Below, piece after piece: positions 44,095 to 49,800 of a stretch of DNA of 49,800 nt (positions within the stretch are counted from its first letter, which is position 1; every line of letters starts with the position of its first letter). A program made the translations under genes and the position numbers. Below the pieces are notes generated by a model. The model did no database searches. It saw only the letters and a program-made list of their open reading frames with translations, and had not been told where the DNA came from. Source of the stretch: Protostelium mycophagum (taxonomy: Eukaryota; Evosea; Variosea; Protosteliida; Protosteliaceae); contig MZNV01001572.1 in the NCBI GenBank assembly GCA_002081555.1, positions 1-49,800 on the forward strand, given 5' to 3'.

Positions 44095-44271
44095 ACGTCT
44101 CATATCTTTTTGGTTTTCGTCAAGTTCACTTTTTTATCTTGTGAAAATGATTTATTTTTACATTTAAAAGCGGTATATGCGATGATCACCCAAGGACAAG
44201 ACATGACTCATGAGGACAAGACATGAGAAAAGGATCCTAAGAGAAGAATGTAAAAAGCTCTGTAAAAATCT

Positions 44272-45264
44272 TCATTCATCAACCATGGACCATATTTCAA
44301 TCTCTGTCGGTCTGTACACTATCCTCTCCTTCCAAAAGTGCAGCAATCCCATGTTACTCTCAGAGTTGAAATATGAATTAGAACCGTATAGAAGAGAGTC
44401 ATATTCTTTGTGCCGGATTGAAAATCCTCCAACAAAATTCAACATGTCATAGTTATAGTTGTACTCTCCAGATGATCGAGAGCTGAATGTCCGTGTCAGA
44501 TATAGAGTCGGAGGTATCTGGTGTGGGTGCGACAGGTTGAACAGAAGAGAGCTGTGGCTCTCTGAACAGAAGCGGTTGTCTTTGTCCCAAGAATTAGGGT
44601 TGTAACCCAGTTGTGCACGTTGGGGCGTACTACAACGACTGTTGGGCCCTGAGAAGGTGAATTTCTGCAGTTTTGGATGATGTCCATGTACGATGAAAAG
44701 AAGACAAAGTACCTTGTCGCAGCACAGGTTCTGAAACTCATCAATGTGGAATTCTTTCTCACTTCGATACAACAAAGATCCAAATTGTTTACCGGTCCAT
44801 TTTTCGATTCGGTTGGCAGAATCACCCGTGATCAAGGGGCTCAAGTCTTCTCTTCCGGCTAATTGATCACGGATCTCTAATTCTTGTTGTAATTCCTGTT
44901 ATAAACATCAGCATCATCTAAGATGGGACAGCTGGATCATCACCTCACAAGGAACTTGGAAGTAATCGAGTTCAACTTTGAGTGCTCTCTTCTGCTCTGC
45001 AGAGAGATCTTGGAATGACATGTTTCCAGTTCTGAAGTACTCGAGGATGATCGAGAAATACTTTGGACTTCTGTCAATAAAATAAGATCCATCCTCTTCC
45101 GGCTGTATGTTATCAGAAAATCTCCAACTGAGAGCAACATCAACCTCGAATCTGCCACTCAGCAACAAAGCACTGAAGTAGGTGTCATGAATGTCCAAAA
45201 GAGTGCTCCGCAGTGTCTCAAACTTCTTTCCTCCCACGTTGAGGATGACTCTAGATCTGTTCAT
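44272..45264 (-). CDS. BTB/POZ (T1-type) domain protein, possible TLDc-like C-terminus
   Basis: The start at 45264 gives a tetramerisation-type BTB domain: RVILNVGGKKFETLRSTLL, DGSYFIDRSPKYFSIILEYF, RTGNMSF and KRALKVELDYFQVPCE. A 45-nt intron joins this to ELQQELEIRDQLAGREDL. The rest, WTGKQFGSLLYRSEKEFHI, DEFQNLCCDK, LCLLFIVHG and, later, DNRFCSESHSSLLFNL and GLLHFWKERIVY, resembles the TLDc fold seen with BTB domains in amoebae, but the match is only by pattern. About 315 residues. Likely a scaffold or Cullin-3 adaptor. Confidence 0.75.
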
Positions 45265-45955
45265 TTGTCGGCAAACAAATATGATACTGTGTCTTCACTG
45301 TCGTGTGTATCTGGTTTTGTTCCAGTCTGTTGTCGTGTGGGGAAACGAATACGTCAGGTTCGAGATGGTGTCTGCCCAAAGGTTCGGGTTGCTTCGGAAA
45401 AACTTCAACAAAATGTTGATTCCCCATTGTTTTAAGCTCCTTCTTTTCAATTGATCTTTCATCCATTCGCAATGACAGAGAGATGATTGCAGGAAAGTCG
45501 TTTCTTTGACTTGTTTCAGATATTTGTTTCGAGCAATGAGACCTGTACATCTCATCACTCACCTATCAATATTGATGATGGCCAATAAACAACGGATTTA
45601 ATTTTTTTGTTTTACCTCTGCAAAACTTGTAAAGATGGAACAAATATTCCATCAGCCATTCATTAATAATAGTGTGTGACGATCTTGTACTTCACTGGTT
45701 GAGACGAGTTGCCAGTAAACGCACAAATCTTCGGAGATTACATGCAATTGACAGAATTTGAGTATTTATGGTGGAAGAGGCTTGAGGTATCTGCAGAATG
45801 GTGGGTGACAGCTAAAATGTTTCGGGAATTCGAAGTTATTTTCTCAGTTATGTCAAATCCGACGTTGTACGATGAAGACACGTAACTGCCTAAATTTTGA
45901 ATTTCAAATTGTTTCCGTTCGCGCGATTTGGAAAGACCAACAGCCCCAAAAAAAC
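45265..45955. other. divergent intergenic region with conserved 5' block
   Basis: The minus-strand frame at 45251-45562 lacks domain features and is probably chance. The last 65 bases before the F-box gene start contain GTTTCCGTTCGCGC (45911-45925) and an AATTTTGAATTT stretch, matching the 5' flank of the small frame at 20415 on the minus strand. These are likely promoter/5' UTR sequence. Confidence 0.5.
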
Positions 45956-47621
45956 ATGACCACCATACACGATGTGCCACTGGATGTTCTTATAGAGATC
46001 TTTCACTATCATTCACACAACCGATTTCTTCCCATTTCTTTTACTTGTTCAAAATGGGCAGCAGTGGCAGAACAAATTCGATGCAAAAGAAGGATAGATT
46101 TCAGCTCTTTAAGGTACCCTTCTCATGAGACAAGAGATCTTGCAGAATGGTGCTTGCAGATCAGACCTCCTTGCAAGGAGGAAATGGCAGCTATGACACA
46201 TTTACTTGATCTTGAGCTCTTGAGAAAGGCTTTAGCAACAGCCGAAAATGTATTAATAATCAATGAGAGACAGCGGTGACGAAGCTCAGGGAATCACATT
46301 TCATTCATTTCGAGACAAGCCAGAATTGATCATCCAAAGCGGAGATTTTGAGTTGATGAAGAGGTGGTTTGGAAATCGTTTCTCAATAGCATGCTTGGGC
46401 CTAGAGTGGGGTTGCATTGAGGTGGTAAAGGAATTTCTAGACGCAGATCTTAAGCTATCAGAATTTTGGCAACTAATCATCTCTCTAACTCGAGCCTACG
46501 AGAGAGGTGCACTTGATTTTCGCGATAAAGCATGACATTGATCAGGCTATAAAGAACTGTTCTGGACTGTTGTCAAAGAACATAAGATAGACAACAGAAC
46601 CTTAAATAAGATAGCATGTGGTACTAACGACCTCGATCTCTTCCTCGATAAATCTGACGTGTCTGTGGATTGGTTCGATTTGACGAGTGCAGCGTCAAGA
46701 GGACATTTGGAAGTGTTACAATTCATGTATGACAAGTCCGAATCCAGTAACAATCCAGCCATACTCCTCTCTGCAGGTGGGTCACTTCACACTGTTTTCG
46801 CCCCACATATCACGTCCATTTTTGATGATTGATGACATGAGCACAGCTGCAGAGGGTCAGATGGACACTCTATTATGGTTGCTTGGCAAGCAAGAATCCA
46901 GAGATACAACAATTTGGAAACAATTGATCGAATTCGGGGGGGATAATCTCGTCGACAATCTACAACGAACCAGAGAATATATCACCGTTAAATCCAAACT
47001 ATATATAGAGATGACCGCAAGAGAACAGAATATAGAGGCGCTTGAGTATTTACACAGTGAGGGGTGAGTTTGTCAACGAAAAGGATGGACGCTGACTCAT
47101 GCCACAGATTTCCAACGTCCTCACGAGCTTTCACGATAGCCATTAAAGCAGGAAATCTTGATGTGATAAGATGGGTCCATGCTCGATGTCCACACATCAA
47201 CCAATACGCCATCTCCCATGCCATCAAAGCCCAGCATGACATCATCCCACCATTGATCGAGATGGGATGCCTCATTACTCTATATGACCTCTATACTGCC
47301 TGTAGATACGGCAATGCCACCGCTTTCTTTCAAATTTTGCCCTTGTTGAAGGAAGATATTGACCCGTCACGATGTTTTGACTGCGCAAATGCGATCAGCA
47401 CGATTGATTTTGAGGACATGGAAGCTGGAGTCCACGATTGCATGCTGATTTATGATGCAAAGAGCAAGAGAATGATGGGAAAAGAAGTGATCCTGAACCA
47501 TCTGATGCAAGAGAAGAGATCTTTTGGATGTGATGTGAAGACACAAACATATAGAGACAGAAAGAACCTCTATTACATAGGCTGCACGAAGGTCCTCAAA
47601 CCTGGGGATAAAAAAGATTGA
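45956..47621 (+). CDS. F-box/ankyrin-like repeat protein
   Basis: The ATG at 45956 opens with an F-box-like motif, MTTIHDVPLDVLIEIF and FTCSKWAAVAEQIRCKR. Later exons show degenerate ankyrin-type repeats with one-helix-pair spacing: SGDFELMKRWFG, LEWGCIEVVKEFLDADLK, SAASRGHLEVLQFMYDKSES, AEGQMDTLLWLLGKQES, AIKAGNLDVIRWVHARCPHI, AIKAQHDIIPPLIEMGC and ACRYGNATAFFQILPLL. The end is a charged region (RKNLYYIGCTKVLKPGDKKD). Four or five introns of about 40-50 nt (after NERQR, RDKA, LLSA and SEG). A common amoebozoan gene type; probably an SCF substrate receptor. Confidence 0.78.
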
Positions 47622-47718
47622 GATTCAAAATTTAAATTTTCAAGAAAAATAGTTGTAGATTGACAGACTCAAGGCACTTGCATGCCACAATTATGGAGGG
47701 AGATTGTTCTGATTTGCA

Positions 47719-47931
47719 ATGTTAGGACCTATTCTATTCTTTGTTATATTTGGACCGCTAGCAATAATAGACTGTAAATCCCAAAATTCGTGTCAAGTTG
47801 CAGTGACACAAAAACTAATTTCATTGAATTCAATAAAAGTCTCCTCTGTGATTGTTACAATCCATTGTTGTGTGTCCATGGTTGTGATGACAACGGAAAA
47901 CTGGTGTCTTCAGCTTGATTTCGAATTATAG
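47719..47931 (+). CDS. possible small secreted or membrane protein
   Basis: A 70-codon frame begins MLGPILFFVIFGPLAIIDCK, a convincing signal peptide or anchor. It continues with CQVAVTQKLISLNSIKVSSV and a cysteine-bearing segment (HCCVSMVVMTTENWC). No family was recognised. It lies between two convergent genes, and ATTCAATAAAAG occurs inside the frame, so it may equally be 3' untranslated sequence of its neighbour. Confidence 0.3.
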   Translation: MLGPILFFVIFGPLAIIDCKSQNSCQVAVTQKLISLNSIKVSSVIVTIHCCVSMVVMTTENWCLQLDFEL

Positions 47932-47974
47932 AGTGAATGAAATTGTTCACCATGAATTTTGCGTGAAAATTCGG

Positions 47975-49498
47975 CTACGTGTCACCCTCATCCCCTCCCT
48001 CACCCCGCTCATACGAATCCCCCAATATAGAAGAATTCCGAGAAGTTTCTTCTGATCTCGATTGGGACCGAGATGTCGTGAATCTTTGTGTCGAGATATC
48101 TCGGGGGTCAGGCTTTCTTTTCGTCGATCTATCTTTGCTGAAGAGTAGAATCCAAATATAGACCAATAACATCTCCAAGACTACGACGGTGAGTGGCGCA
48201 AATATTTGTGACGATCTACAACGTTGTACTTACGTCTGTTGAAAGTGTGAACGAGAATATAAGGAAACTTGGAAAAAGCGGCTCCTTTGATTTGCGCGAC
48301 ACCGCACAAACAAATTCCACAGAAAATCACCGGGAGGATCACTATGTACACTGTAATCTACAACGGTCATTTCCCGCCATTCGCGATCCAAAATTCGAAA
48401 ATCTCACCCTGGTCCTGAAGGATTGCGTTTGGGGGGATTTCATTCCTTTGAGCTGGGCACGAATATTTATGCCGTAAACCAACGAGAGGACTAAAAATCC
48501 CATGAAAAAGACAACAACAGAGCTATACCGGACCACATCAGCAGTCACATTGCCTGGATCACTCAGTGAATCATTTTATTTATTTTTGAAATGTTTTGAA
48601 ATTCGAAATTTTTGACCTTAAAATAAAAATAACAAAAGATTGTGCGTCTACAACGAACCTGCAGTGGCGGGCCAGAAGGTAACAGGTCCCACAACGATCC
48701 ACGTGGCCGCGATGATGTAATATAATAAAGACCGAGATTTCTTCAAGAACCTAGACTCCTTGTCCATTTCTTGTGTGCGGCATAATTCCATCCTTCAATA
48801 AAAAGGTTAAATCTTTTTGGAATTTTATTTTAAATTTTGGACTTGGAAAATATCCAAATTTAGTTTCTAAAGTAGACAAAACGTCGATGAGAACCCACCA
48901 ATAGAGACAGACACCGTAACCAGAACTGATCCATGCCAGGACGGGGAATACATAGAGGATAACAAAGATCTTGCGTGATACGATGCCGCGAATACTGTGT
49001 GGGTCCACAACGAATGCGAGAAATCGAACTGAAAATGATGTCAACCAGATGATTGTCCAGATGAAGAGCTCACAAATCGTGCCAATCATTGACAAAGTCA
49101 TTGAATAGGATGCCACACTGTACTTCCTCATATCATCCACCTGGCACCCTCGTATCGTCTCTTTCAACTCTATTAAACATAGTCGTGTAAGGAGTCCAAA
49201 ACCAATGATGTTGAGCAGCTGATACAAAGACACCCAAATCATCCAATCTAAATCTTCGCGCCATGGTTTCTCACAGGTATCCCCTTCCCATAGACTCTCG
49301 CAGCCACAATATTTCATCTGTGGCACTCAGTATGAAACATCAATGGAGATGATAACCGTTTCATTATTGACTGTCGTCAGGACACATCTACCACCATTCT
49401 CACAAGAGAGATCACATGTGGTGGATGAGGACAATGATACGAGCGTGCTGCACAGAAATAAAGGAAGCAGCGACGCATTTCCTTTCATGAGGTGTGTA
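47975..49498 (-). CDS. EGF-like domain plus multi-pass membrane protein
   Basis: The start at 49498 gives a signal peptide (MKGNASLLPLFLCSTLVSLS) and an EGF-like unit: CDLSCENGGRCVLTTVNNET, spliced by a 43-nt intron to MKYCGCESLWEGDTCEK. Hydrophobic segments follow: WMIWVSLYQLLNIIGFGLLT, ICELFIWTIIWLTSFSVRFL, FVILYVFPVLAWISSGYGVC, YYIIAATWIVVGPVTFW, SSVVVFFMGFLVLSLVYGI, TVYIVILPVIFCGICLCGVA and VVVLEMLLVYIWILLF. That is about seven helices. A Ser/Arg-rich cytoplasmic tail ends ERGEGGDEGDT at 47975. The plan suggests a receptor-like surface protein with an extracellular N-terminal EGF domain. No GPCR family signature was recognised. Confidence 0.75.
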
Positions 49499-49650
49499 TA
49501 TGACATTTCGCAGGTCACCTTTCGAGTCGCAGAAATCAGGACGACAACGGTTTTATTTTGAACAATCCTCGAAATAAATTTTTTCTACTTAAACAAAATA
49601 GTTGGTTTGTGGTTGGATCGCCTCGCGAGAATACCACACGTGCGTGCATC

Positions 49651-49800
49651 ATGCCTTTGGTTGCCACACTGGGCTCCTATTCCAGCCGATGTTCAAACAT
49701 TTCAGTCCCTCTCCTCAACATTCTGTACTCCTCAAATCTCCTGTTGTACAAAGACTCATTGGTACAAAAACCAAAGCTCCTTCCAGAGACTAAGGGGTGG
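49651..49800 (+). CDS. 5' end of an unidentified gene, cut by the window edge
   Basis: An ATG at 49651 opens a frame of 50 codons that is still open at the last base: MPLVATLGSYSSRCSNISVP, then LLNILYSSNLLLYKD and QKPKLLPETK. The start is Ser/Arg-rich without acidic residues and could be an organelle presequence. Divergent from the EGF-type gene by 152 bp. No family is recognisable from so little sequence. Confidence 0.35.
   Translation, partial: MPLVATLGSYSSRCSNISVPLLNILYSSNLLLYKDSLVQKPKLLPETKGW

Noticed and set aside
44195-44232. Short tandem GGACAAGACATGA pair after the amine oxidase
   Set aside because: Only two units of about 14 bases; likely a minor replication slip with no sign of function.
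2600-48700. CRISPR-like array suggested by recurring short words (TCTACAAC and others)
   Set aside because: The copies are irregularly spaced, occur in both orientations, lie within exons and introns, and have no constant spacer length.

Overview
The window is nuclear DNA from a gene-dense, intron-rich unicellular eukaryote. Nearly every gene is cut by short GT-AG introns, many only about 35 to 50 nt. Profilin (41150-41530) closely resembles the Acanthamoeba/Physarum type, and F-box/ankyrin proteins, EGF-type surface proteins and a plasma-membrane H+-ATPase also fit an amoebozoan, possibly a protostelid-like amoeba. That placement is inference from protein character. All introns were assembled by eye from reading frame, GT/AG ends and family conservation.

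Layout. 1-2000 is AT-rich, begins with a perfect 299-bp direct repeat and differs in word use from the rest. 2222-5377 (-) is a secreted, probably GPI-anchored Cys-module/EGF protein. 5486-6255 (+) is a mitochondrial inner-membrane peptidase. 6413-6915 (-) is a small, probably mitochondrial, unknown. 7025-10310 (+) is an ankyrin-repeat DHHC palmitoyltransferase homologue whose active-site motif reads DHHS. 10840-12817 (-) is an SPX-RING ubiquitin ligase. 12966-18438 (+) is a RELCH homologue. 18544-19101 (-) is eIF1A. 19913-20233 (-) is L-rhamnose mutarotase. 20671-23863 (-) is a P-type H+-ATPase. 24907-25597 (+) is ribosomal protein S15. 25789-26919 (+) is an F-box/SPRY protein.

The most unusual block is 27-37 kb. 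A cytochrome P450 (26999-29228, -) and a LodB-like flavoprotein (29445-30649, -) lie head to head with a large gene (30911-36339, +). That gene fuses a LodA-like quinone-cofactor amino-acid oxidase to a ferritin-like domain of the VioB/RebD type and a further C-terminal region. The pair looks like a eukaryotic, intron-bearing counterpart of the bacterial lodA-lodB system, in which the flavoprotein is needed to build the cysteine tryptophylquinone of the oxidase. A diverged copy of the last exon of the fusion gene lies 0.7 kb downstream.

The right part holds a Gfo/Idh/MocA dehydrogenase (37061-38926, -), a histidine phosphatase (39561-40438, +), profilin, an intronless flavin amine oxidase (42649-44094, +), a BTB/T1-domain protein (44272-45264, -), an F-box/ankyrin-like protein (45956-47621, +) and an EGF-plus-multi-TM receptor-like protein (47975-49498, -). 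Another reading frame opens at 49651 and runs off the edge. Three short words are strongly over-represented across the amoeba-like part: TCTACAAC/GTTGTAGA, GAAATTTC and TGACGTCA. They occur in introns, at splice junctions and in exons.
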